NCBI GenBank assembly: GCA_937923325.1
Contig: CAKZUQ010000059.1
Location: 1 to 16,385, forward strand
Direction: 5' to 3'
Source: an uncultured Bacteriovoracaceae bacterium
GTDB taxonomy: Bacteria > Bdellovibrionota > Bacteriovoracia > Bacteriovoracales > Bacteriovoracaceae
DNA: 16,385 bases
A program made the position numbers and the translations under genes. Position 1 is the stretch's first letter, and every line of letters begins with the position of its first letter. Positions 1-6,217 of this stretch are shown one piece after another. The notes under the pieces were generated by a model, which searched no databases, was not told the origin of the DNA, and was given only the letters and a program-made list of their open reading frames with translations.

Positions 1-2
1 GT

Positions 3-227
3 CAAAGAGCATCTTTAGGGGCGATTCAAAATAGACTAGTAAGTACTTCAAATAACTTACAGATTACGAATGAGAACTTAAGTGCAGCTAACTCTCGAAT
101 CAGAGACGTAGACTACGCTCAAGCATCAGCTGATAATGCTAGAAATGGTATTTTAAACTCTGCTGGTACTGCAGTTCTTGCACAAGCAAACCAAAACGGA
201 CAAAACGCATTGAGATTAATTGGGTAA
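3..227 (+). CDS. flagellin, C-terminal fragment (5' end outside window)
   Basis: An open frame enters from the left edge and codes for about 74 residues ending in a TAA stop. The text reads as the conserved flagellin C-terminal (D0/D1) helix: LGAIQNRL, then NLSAANSRIRDVDYA, then GTAVLAQANQ and a final ALRLIG. These match the family pattern LGA.QNR / ENLSAA.SRIRD.D / AGTA.LAQANQ. The segment forms the coiled-coil core of the flagellar filament and carries the type III export and polymerisation determinants. It is followed about 50 bp downstream by a strong terminator, so the gene ends its transcript here. The start, variable central region and promoter are not in the window. Recognition is very secure; which paralogue it is cannot be told. 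Confidence 0.95.
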   Translation, partial: QRASLGAIQNRLVSTSNNLQITNENLSAANSRIRDVDYAQASADNARNGILNSAGTAVLAQANQNGQNALRLIG

Positions 228-276
228 TTCATAAGAAGTTATCAAAGAAATTAAGAGAGCAATTTATTGAGTTTAT

Positions 277-312
277 AAGGGTCCTACCGAATGGTGGGAC
301 CTTTTATATTTT
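277..312 (+). terminator. Rho-independent terminator after flagellin
   Basis: Arms GGTCCTACC (280-288) and GGTGGGACC (293-301) pair with one G-U and a 4-base loop, flanked by A's on the left and a T-rich tract (302-312) on the right. It lies 50 bp after the flagellin stop and separates it from the next gene. Confidence 0.9.
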
Positions 313-382
313 TATACTGTAATATTTACAATTCTTAGCCATTTCACTCATGATTTAGAGTCTACTTGATACTATTAAATTA

Positions 383-1744
383 ATGAGAATCTATATGTTA
401 CTTATTTTAGTATTTTTAATACTTTGCTCCTCATGTGGTGTGAAGATTGATAGCGAGCGTGGGCTCGATGTTGCCTATACTGATTCAAGTACAGGTACTC
501 CCATTATCCTTTCAAGTGCTAGTATTTTTAGCCATTGCGTTGAAAGTAGTGACTCTGATATCATTGCAAGAATTTTTACGGGGAGTGAGTTTCAGGCCAT
601 TCCTTTTAAACCTACTTCTAACCTAATTAGTGAAATTAGATATGGTGGTGAAATAGAGATTTTTGAAAGTAAGATAGCTGCTAAACGTTCTAAGACCAAA
701 ATAATTGATAAAGGGACAATTTTTAATATATGCCTAGGTACTAATTATAGTACAGAAAAGTCATATCAATCAGCAGCGGCAAGTGTTTTGTATTCTTTTA
801 ATCAAATAGAAAGTAAGCTTTTAGAATTAAATATTAATCTTTCAGCAATTAAATTAAAAATTGCTCCAAATATGTCTAGAGTTTTAGAGTATAGAGATGG
901 AAACTCTGTCGTTCAGGACAAGAAATCCCTTGTTAATAATGCTTATTATAATAGTAAAGATCAGGAAGTTGTCTTTTTGCCACAAGGGACACCTAAAGCA
1001 ACAGGAATTATTCCATTTAGTGGTGTTCCAATGTGGGAAATTCCTTTTGTAGCGACTCATGAATATGGACATCATTTATTTGCATCTTTATTCCCAAACT
1101 ACTTCAACGATACTCAAATCCATTCAAAGGTAAAACTTTGTTTTGATAATTCACATAAACATCACAGAAAAGGAAAATCAAATCATAGTCATTTAATCAA
1201 AAATAATTCAATTCGAAAGATAGGTTTAAAAAGTATTGTAACAGTAATAAATGAAGCCACTGCAGATATGTTTGCTCGTTATATTGTAGATGAACAAATT
1301 ACATTAAGAAACTTAGGCTGTCTAAAGCAATCAAGAGATATCTATTCAAAGCATTTTACTAATGGTTCTAGTAAAAGATTAACTTCTAAAGCTCTTAGTA
1401 TCTTTTTCAATAAGAAGAAAATTAGAAGTTCTAACTGTTATCGCAATGTAGACTATCAAGATGTCCATATCATTGGAGCTTCAATTGCTTACATGTTTGA
1501 GCAAGCACTTTCACAGCTTAAATTGAGTAAAAGTGAGAAACTTATTTTTCTTCAAAAGTGGATCAAAAATTTAAACTTAAAATACTATACTTATAAACAT
1601 CTCTCAGATAATGAAATTTTAGAACAAATGGTCGTAATTGGTCTTGATACTCTAAAAAGTTCTCATTCTTATTCTCAAGCAAAAACCTGTGCTCTAATAG
1701 GCATGAATTATCCTTCACTACATCATTATTATTCATGTAAATAA
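383..1744 (+). CDS. putative zinc metallopeptidase lipoprotein (HExxH, gluzincin-like)
   Basis: A 453-residue protein with a short hydrophobic N-terminus ending in CSSC (15-18), best read as a signal peptide with an imperfect lipobox at Cys18, so probably a lipoprotein. A zincin helix HEYGH sits at 226-230. A second motif, NEATAD with Glu291 and Asp295, resembles the gluzincin NExxxD element in which Glu is the third zinc ligand. The spacing between the two (about 61 residues) is long and holds a His-rich stretch near 258-270. The rest is unlike any family I can name. No good Shine-Dalgarno precedes Met1, and Met5 (position 395) is an alternative start. The next gene begins 26 bp downstream with no terminator between, suggesting co-transcription. 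The peptidase call rests on the two motifs; substrate unknown. Confidence 0.72.
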   Translation: MRIYMLLILVFLILCSSCGVKIDSERGLDVAYTDSSTGTPIILSSASIFSHCVESSDSDIIARIFTGSEFQAIPFKPTSNLISEIRYGGEIEIFESKIAAKRSKTKIIDKGTIFNICLGTNYSTEKSYQSAAASVLYSFNQIESKLLELNINLSAIKLKIAPNMSRVLEYRDGNSVVQDKKSLVNNAYYNSKDQEVVFLPQGTPKATGIIPFSGVPMWEIPFVATHEYGHHLFASLFPNYFNDTQIHSKVKLCFDNSHKHHRKGKSNHSHLIKNNSIRKIGLKSIVTVINEATADMFARYIVDEQITLRNLGCLKQSRDIYSKHFTNGSSKRLTSKALSIFFNKKKIRSSNCYRNVDYQDVHIIGASIAYMFEQALSQLKLSKSEKLIFLQKWIKNLNLKYYTYKHLSDNEILEQMVVIGLDTLKSSHSYSQAKTCALIGMNYPSLHHYYSCK

Positions 1745-1770
1745 CCAATTTTTTTTGATACTCTGAGTTT

Positions 1771-3129
1771 ATGAATAAAACTAAAAAAAACATTAGAGAT
1801 GCAGTATCACTTGTCTTTGTATTAGATAATAAAATCTTCTCAATAGTAAGACAAAATTTTTTAAGGGCTTTTCCTGGGTATACGGCTTTTCCTGGTGGAA
1901 AAGTTGATAGAGAGGACTATGAAGATTTAGGTTTCTCAACTTCTTTATTAAATAAAATTCCAGTTCATCTTAGAAATACAATTGTACGCGAAGCAAATGA
2001 AGAGCTTGGTATTGAGGTCGATAGACTTATAGAATCTGGGGCCATTTCGAGTATTGAATCAATTGGTAGGGCACTTACCCCTGAATTCAACCCTTATCGG
2101 TTTAACACTCACTTTTATAAAATAGTCTTAACAAGAGATGTATTATTCAATGTCGATGAAAATGAAGCAAAATCCTATGAATGGACTGAGCCATCTGATA
2201 TTTTAAAAGATTTCAATCAAGGACAAAGGTTGATTGTCCCACCCGTTAGGTACTTTATTGAAGCCTTAGTAAAGGATATTTCTTTTAAGGAAGAATTAAT
2301 TTTTGAAAATAGATTTGATTTATCTAAAGTCGTTCCAAGCATAGAGTCTATTAAAGATATTATTCAGGTTATGCCGTTATCTAATACTGTACCACCTGCT
2401 GATAGAACCAATGCTTTTATAATTGGGGAGAATAAGAAAGTCTTGGTAGATCCAGCTCCAAGAGATCAAGCAGAGTTAAATAAATTTTTAGAAACAATTA
2501 AAATATATGAGATTGAAAGAATTTTTTTAACTCACCATCATAGAGATCATCATAACTTCTCTCCAGATATTGCTAAAAAGCTAAATGTATCTATGTCGAT
2601 GAGTAGTTTTACCTTTAATCGATCTAAAGAAGTTTATGGAGAAGATTACTTTTCAGGGATCAATGTTGATATTGTTAAAGAGGGTGATACTCTAACTAAG
2701 TGGCTTGGAGCTGATGTGAAAATTATCGAAGTTCCTGGTCATGATGCTGGTCAACTTGCTCTAATGCCAGCAGGAAAAGAGTGGTTTTTAGCAGGGGACT
2801 TATTCCAAGGAGTCGGAACTGTAGTTGTAGGTGGCCATGAAGGTAATATGACAGATTACTTTAATACTCTTGAAAAAGTTATAAACTTAAGTCCTCAGTG
2901 TGTTATACCTAGTCATGGAATTGCTTTAGGTGGAACAAATATACTAGAGAAAACTTTGGAGCATAGAAAGTTTAGAGAAGAACAAATTTTAGAAATGTGT
3001 GTCAGTGGTCTAAGTATTGATCAAATATTATCGCAAATTTATTTTAATATTCCACAAAAAATTCTAAAGTATGCAAAGGCCAATATAGAATCTCATATCG
3101 ATAAACTTAAACTTGAAAAAAAGATATAA
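1771..3129 (+). CDS. Nudix hydrolase / metallo-beta-lactamase fusion protein
   Basis: A 452-residue two-domain protein. Residues about 8-170 form a Nudix domain: FPGGKVD at 40-46 and REANEELGI at 73-81 supply the two halves of the Nudix box, with roughly 16 extra residues between them, a layout reminiscent of NUDT19-like proteins. Residues about 200-395 form an MBL-fold hydrolase with HxHxDH (His255, His257, Asp259, His260), PGH (His324), AGD (Asp343) and SH (His382), all the usual two-metal ligands. The remaining 55 residues look like the small helical C-terminal segment of LACTB2-type proteins, whose human member is an endoribonuclease. There is no signal peptide, so it is cytoplasmic. Both active sites look intact. 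The natural substrate is unknown; nucleotide, CoA-ester or RNA substrates are all possible. A strong terminator follows directly. Confidence 0.88.
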   Translation: MNKTKKNIRDAVSLVFVLDNKIFSIVRQNFLRAFPGYTAFPGGKVDREDYEDLGFSTSLLNKIPVHLRNTIVREANEELGIEVDRLIESGAISSIESIGRALTPEFNPYRFNTHFYKIVLTRDVLFNVDENEAKSYEWTEPSDILKDFNQGQRLIVPPVRYFIEALVKDISFKEELIFENRFDLSKVVPSIESIKDIIQVMPLSNTVPPADRTNAFIIGENKKVLVDPAPRDQAELNKFLETIKIYEIERIFLTHHHRDHHNFSPDIAKKLNVSMSMSSFTFNRSKEVYGEDYFSGINVDIVKEGDTLTKWLGADVKIIEVPGHDAGQLALMPAGKEWFLAGDLFQGVGTVVVGGHEGNMTDYFNTLEKVINLSPQCVIPSHGIALGGTNILEKTLEHRKFREEQILEMCVSGLSIDQILSQIYFNIPQKILKYAKANIESHIDKLKLEKKI

Positions 3130-3163
3130 AAAAAGGACTCAATTAGTATTGAGTCCCTTTTTT
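3128..3163. terminator. bidirectional Rho-independent terminator
   Basis: Perfect 9-bp arms GGACTCAAT (3135-3143) and ATTGAGTCC (3148-3156) with a TAGT loop, an A-run on the left and a T-run (3158-3163) on the right. It serves the Nudix-MBL gene on the plus strand and the converging metallopeptidase gene on the minus strand. Confidence 0.93.
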
Positions 3164-3187
3164 ACATTATGAATTATTAAATTAAAA

Positions 3188-4072
3188 TTATAATTTTTTT
3201 GGAGCAAACCAACAAAGTGGTCTAACACCAGTAGTATCACCATTTGCTCTATAGCATGTACCACTTACTTCATTTCTTTGATCTACATCATCAGTATCAT
3301 GAAGGTCACAGATTGCACCTGCATAATAAGTATCTAGACGACATTGAGTCTCTGGGTGGTTATGATCAGTTCTTGAAACAACTTTAGCTGACGGAGTTGT
3401 GAATTTTGGAGCGTCTGGTTGTTTTCTTAACTCTTGAAATAGTCTTGCCGTACTCATTCCGGCCATTGCACCTCTTTCACATAATGCTTGGTCATCAGCA
3501 TTGTTAAATTGAGCTGCACAAGTTGCAGTTACTTCACTTGGTACGTTTAAACTAGCAACAATCTCTTTATTATTATCATTTCTAAAAACTTTTCTTAAAC
3601 ATTTTAAAGTTGCGAAATAATCAGATTGACCTTCGTTTGAAGCCCATGCAGATGACCATGAACCTTTTTTGGGTGCTCCACCAATATGGTGACCAATTTC
3701 ATGACAGACAACTAATGCAAATCCATCTGGAGTGATTGTGTTGTGACGAGCAAGTCCACCAAACACTGCAACATTCCAAGATCCACCTCTTCTATGTGCA
3801 TAAGCATTTACAGTTCCGTCATTCCAATTTCTTTCAACTTTAAGTTTTGCTCCCATTGCTTTTATGATTGGCTCATAAACATCAACAACGCTATCAATAA
3901 CTTCGTTAAACTTAGCTTCATCTATATTAGAATTCATCATACTTTTAGCATTTGCAGAAATCCACATATCATTTTCTGGTAATAGTCCTTCTTGTCCATC
4001 AATAGTACAAGCAATCGATTGTCCTGCCGCTAGTGTAGATAGGGCACAGATTAGTAGTAGTTTTTTTAACAT
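3188..4072 (-). CDS. exported putative zinc metallopeptidase, Cys-rich
   Basis: A 294-residue protein with a clear Sec signal peptide (MLKKLLLICALSTLAAG, then QSIAC). Cys22 follows S-I-A, so cleavage is by signal peptidase I before Cys22 or, less likely, by the lipoprotein route. HEIGH at 124-128 is the zincin motif. NEGQSD at 146-151 gives Glu147, 19 residues after the second His, the same NExxxD geometry as thermolysin-type gluzincins. About nine cysteines lie in the mature part, mostly in the C-terminal half, suggesting disulfides in the periplasm or outside the cell. A strong Shine-Dalgarno (GGAGG, complement of 4077-4081) supports the start. It is a single-gene unit with a shared terminator behind it. 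It resembles the lipoprotein at 383 only in the motif pair. Peptidase activity is inferred; substrate unknown. Confidence 0.8.
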   Translation of the reverse strand: MLKKLLLICALSTLAAGQSIACTIDGQEGLLPENDMWISANAKSMMNSNIDEAKFNEVIDSVVDVYEPIIKAMGAKLKVERNWNDGTVNAYAHRRGGSWNVAVFGGLARHNTITPDGFALVVCHEIGHHIGGAPKKGSWSSAWASNEGQSDYFATLKCLRKVFRNDNNKEIVASLNVPSEVTATCAAQFNNADDQALCERGAMAGMSTARLFQELRKQPDAPKFTTPSAKVVSRTDHNHPETQCRLDTYYAGAICDLHDTDDVDQRNEVSGTCYRANGDTTGVRPLCWFAPKKL

Positions 4073-4098
4073 ATATCCTCCATGAAATGTTGTTATGT

Positions 4099-4113
4099 AT
4101 TCAATGATTGAAT
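4099..4113. repeat. 15-bp perfect palindrome in divergent intergenic region
   Basis: ATTCAAT, one central base, then ATTGAAT. It lies 26 bp upstream of the minus-strand metallopeptidase start and about 95 bp before the plus-strand YqfO-like gene, a reasonable place for an operator. In AT-rich DNA a chance palindrome of this size is possible. Confidence 0.3.
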
Positions 4114-4193
4114 TTGAACATTATTAATTTTTGCTAATTTGTTGTAACCTGCCAATATAAATAAAATAATGTAAGAAGTTGTTTGAGTAGATT

Positions 4194-4202
4194 AGGAGAA
4201 GG
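4194..4202 (+). promoter_or_regulatory. ribosome binding site fixing the start at 4210
   Basis: AGGAGAAGG lies 7-11 bases before ATG 4210. The longer frame opening at TTG 4183 would place this site inside the coding region and has no good site of its own, so the ATG at 4210 is preferred. Confidence 0.7.
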
Positions 4203-4209
4203 TTTTAGT

Positions 4210-4521
4210 ATGTATAAGTTGATCTTTTTTGTTCCAAAAGATGATGCTGAACGCGTTAAAAAAGCAGTTTTTAAGACAGGGGCTGGCAAGCTTGGAAACT
4301 ATGATAACTGCTCTTTTGAGACAACTGGTGTTGGGCAATTTCGACCTGTTGAGGGCTCTAATCCTAGTATTGGTGAACTTAATAAGCTTGAGAAGGTTAT
4401 AGAGCTCAAGGTTGAGATTTTAGTAAGTCCTGAGAATATAAGTAACTCTATCAAAGAGTTAAAAAATTCACACCCTTATGAAGAACCAGCTTATGAAGTT
4501 ATAAAACTTGAGTTATTTTAA
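4210..4521 (+). CDS. YqfO / NIF3 C-terminal-like small protein (PII/CutA-like fold)
   Basis: A 103-residue protein starting MYKLIFFVP. The text reads as the stand-alone YqfO-like family, related to the middle or C-terminal domain inserted in bacterial NIF3/DUF34 proteins: MYKLIFFVP.. at the start, GKLGNYDNCSF, GVGQFRP.EGSNP, and the closing HPYEEPAYEVI. These elements (G.YD.CSF, G.G.F.P..G..P, HPYEEPA) are typical. The length matches the stand-alone members (about 100-110). The family has a ferredoxin-like PII/CutA-type fold and tends to form trimers; no firm biochemical role is established. There is no signal peptide, so it is cytoplasmic. The gene stands alone between a divergent peptidase gene and a cupredoxin gene 68 bp downstream. 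The longer TTG start at 4183 is rejected on ribosome-site grounds. Confidence 0.85.
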   Translation: MYKLIFFVPKDDAERVKKAVFKTGAGKLGNYDNCSFETTGVGQFRPVEGSNPSIGELNKLEKVIELKVEILVSPENISNSIKELKNSHPYEEPAYEVIKLELF

Positions 4522-4549
4522 CGACTAAAGTAATTCCCTTACAAACCGA

Positions 4550-4580
4550 TAAGTTTACTAAGGTATAACTAATAAACTTA
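4550..4580 (+). repeat. 8-bp inverted repeat in the cupredoxin leader
   Basis: TAAGTTTA (4550-4557) and TAAACTTA (4573-4580) are perfect inverted copies separated by 15 bases that contain a -10-like TATAAC (4564-4569). The right arm runs into the Shine-Dalgarno TTAGGAG (4578-4584). It could be an operator over a promoter or an RNA hairpin that touches the ribosome site. The core AGTTTA/TAAACT recurs in the palindrome at 5040-5053. Confidence 0.4.
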
Positions 4581-4589
4581 GGAGTTTTT

Positions 4590-5033
4590 GTGAAAAAGTG
4601 CCTCTTATCCTTATTATTTTTGTTTGTTTTTCCGATAAGTTTAATAGCTGATAAAGCTTTGGCCGATGATAAGGTAAAGTACTTTAAAAAGCCACTTAGG
4701 GAATATTCAATTATTCTAACAGAAGAAGGTTACTATCCTAATAGATTAGTTGCTCACGCTGGAGATAAGGTTAGGTTTTTTGTTACTTCAACACAATCAA
4801 AGCCAGAGTGTTTAATAGTTCAAGATCATAAAATCTTTCTCTCTGCTAAAAAGGGAGAGGTAAGTGAGGGTGAAACTATCTTTAAGTCTGCTGGAAAGTA
4901 TAAATTTTACTGCCCTTCTAGCAAGCATAAAGGTTTCATTACTATTCTTGAAAAGAATGATGATGTAGAAGAGCAAACTCGTAAAGTTGCTAGTGAAAAA
5001 CCAAATTACTGGCTACCGAGAGATTATGATTGA
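4590..5033 (+). CDS. exported cupredoxin-like protein
   Basis: A 147-residue protein with a GTG start 5 bases after a good TTAGGAG site. A Sec signal peptide covers about residues 1-25 (cleavage likely after ALA, before DD). Residues about 38-120 read as a cupredoxin-like beta-sandwich: EYSIILTEEGYYPNRL, then AGDKVRFFVTS, then AGKYKFYCPSSKHKGFITI. The C-terminal ligand loop keeps Cys108 and His113, but the usual Met or Gly-Met is replaced by Phe116, and the expected N-terminal ligand His appears as PEC (Cys74) with His80 further on. A type 1 copper site is therefore uncertain; a different copper site or no metal is possible. A charged tail of about 27 residues follows. The gene lies 33 bp before the CpaF-type ATPase and no terminator separates them, so they probably form an operon. 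Periplasmic location inferred. Confidence 0.78.
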   Translation: MKKCLLSLLFLFVFPISLIADKALADDKVKYFKKPLREYSIILTEEGYYPNRLVAHAGDKVRFFVTSTQSKPECLIVQDHKIFLSAKKGEVSEGETIFKSAGKYKFYCPSSKHKGFITILEKNDDVEEQTRKVASEKPNYWLPRDYD

Positions 5034-5039
5034 TAAATA

Positions 5040-5053
5040 CAGTTTATAAACTG
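5040..5053. repeat. 14-bp perfect palindrome between cupredoxin and CpaF genes
   Basis: CAGTTTATAAACTG is fully self-complementary. It begins 7 bases after the cupredoxin stop and ends just before the Shine-Dalgarno (AAAGGA, 5056-5061) of the ATPase gene. It shares the core AGTTTA/TAAACT with the inverted repeat upstream of the cupredoxin gene. Confidence 0.4.
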
Positions 5054-5066
5054 ATAAAGGAAATAA

Positions 5067-6215
5067 ATGAGTTCAGTATTTCAGGACGCCATTGCCACAC
5101 TTCTTGGACCAATTAAGGATCTACTTGATAATCCAGATGTGTCTGAAGTAATGATTAATGGCCCTCATGAAATATTTATTGAAGAAAAAGGCCTTGTTTA
5201 TAAATCACCAAATAAATTTGCAGATGAAGAGTCACTAATGGCCTCTATGCGTGCTATTGCTCAATCTGTTGGAAGAGTAATAGATGCTGATAATCCAAGA
5301 CTTGATGCTCGTCTTCCAGATGGTTCAAGAATCGCAGTTGTTATTCCACCTATGGCAAAGAACGGAACAACTGTAGCAATAAGAAAATTCTCAGAAGAAA
5401 AGCTAGGTTTAAAAGATATGATTAACTTTGGTTCTCTATCACCAGATGGAGCAAGGTTTTTAGATTGTTGTATGTACCTAGGAAAAAATACACTCGTCTC
5501 AGGTGGTACTGGTTCAGGAAAAACAACAATGCTAAATGTATTAGGTTCAAGAATGCCTAAAACTCAACGTCTTTTAATCATTGAAGATGCAGCAGAGTTA
5601 CAAATTAAAGCTGAACACGTTGTTAATTTTGAAACTAGAAAGGGTGATCCAGCTCGAGGTATTACAGATGTATCGATTAGAGATTTAGTTGAGTCTGCAC
5701 TAAGACTTCGTCCAGATAGAATAATTGTTGGGGAAGTAAGAGGCCCAGAGGCCCTTGATTTACTAAATGCAATGGGAACAGGTCATGAAGGTTCTATGGG
5801 AACTGTTCACGCCAATACTCCACTTGATGCATGCACTCGTCTTGAAACTTTATGCCTCATGGGCGAGACAAGAATACCCGCTGATGCTATTCGAAAGATG
5901 GTAGGTTCAGCCTTACAATTAATAGTTCAATGTAATAGATATCATGATGGTGGACGTAGAACTTCACATATCTCTGAGGTTCTTGGAGTTGATGAGCATG
6001 GTAGATACATAACAAAAGATATTTTTCGTTGGGTGCAAACAGGAAAAGATCCTGACACTGGTAAGTATATTGGGGAGATGGTTCCATGTGGTTATGTACC
6101 AACATGGTTTGAAGAATTTGTCTCGAATAAACTTCCATTTCCAAAGTCAAAGTTCAGGCCACCTGAGTGGGCATTACCTTACGTAAGGCCGGATAAGTCT
6201 AAAAAAGCGGCCTAG
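5067..6215 (+). CDS. CpaF/VirB11-family secretion ATPase
   Basis: A 382-residue cytoplasmic ATPase of the type II/IV secretion superfamily. An N-terminal domain (about 1-125; NPDVSEVMINGP, DARLPDGSRIAVVIPP) precedes the core. Walker A is GGTGSGKTT at 146-154 (Lys152). An Asp/Glu box follows (IIEDAAELQ), then RLRPDRIIVGEVRG with Glu223 (Walker B) and GTGHEGSMGTVHAN (His box). These are the signatures of CpaF/TadA-type ATPases that power Flp/Tad pili, and of VirB11. It is a little shorter than typical CpaF because the long N-terminal extension is absent. The start has a good AAAGGA site 5 bases away. No TadB/TadC, RcpA or pilin genes are nearby; its only codirectional neighbour is the cupredoxin-like gene. 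All catalytic motifs look intact. Assignment to family is secure; the machine it drives is unknown. Confidence 0.93.
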   Translation: MSSVFQDAIATLLGPIKDLLDNPDVSEVMINGPHEIFIEEKGLVYKSPNKFADEESLMASMRAIAQSVGRVIDADNPRLDARLPDGSRIAVVIPPMAKNGTTVAIRKFSEEKLGLKDMINFGSLSPDGARFLDCCMYLGKNTLVSGGTGSGKTTMLNVLGSRMPKTQRLLIIEDAAELQIKAEHVVNFETRKGDPARGITDVSIRDLVESALRLRPDRIIVGEVRGPEALDLLNAMGTGHEGSMGTVHANTPLDACTRLETLCLMGETRIPADAIRKMVGSALQLIVQCNRYHDGGRRTSHISEVLGVDEHGRYITKDIFRWVQTGKDPDTGKYIGEMVPCGYVPTWFEEFVSNKLPFPKSKFRPPEWALPYVRPDKSKKAA

Positions 6216-6217
6216 TC

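Noticed and set aside
1563..1793. 76-codon minus-strand open frame across the junction of the first two genes
   Set aside because: Mostly antisense to the HExxH gene's end; no ribosome site and no domain text.
4183..4209. TTG start extending the YqfO-like protein by nine residues
   Set aside because: The extension overlaps the only good ribosome binding site and adds residues that do not belong to the family's usual MYKL... start.
6186..6213. AGGCCG / CGGCCT inverted repeat at the end of the CpaF gene as a terminator
   Set aside because: Only six pairs with a 16-base loop and a T-run interrupted by other bases; it lies within coding sequence. Too weak to call.
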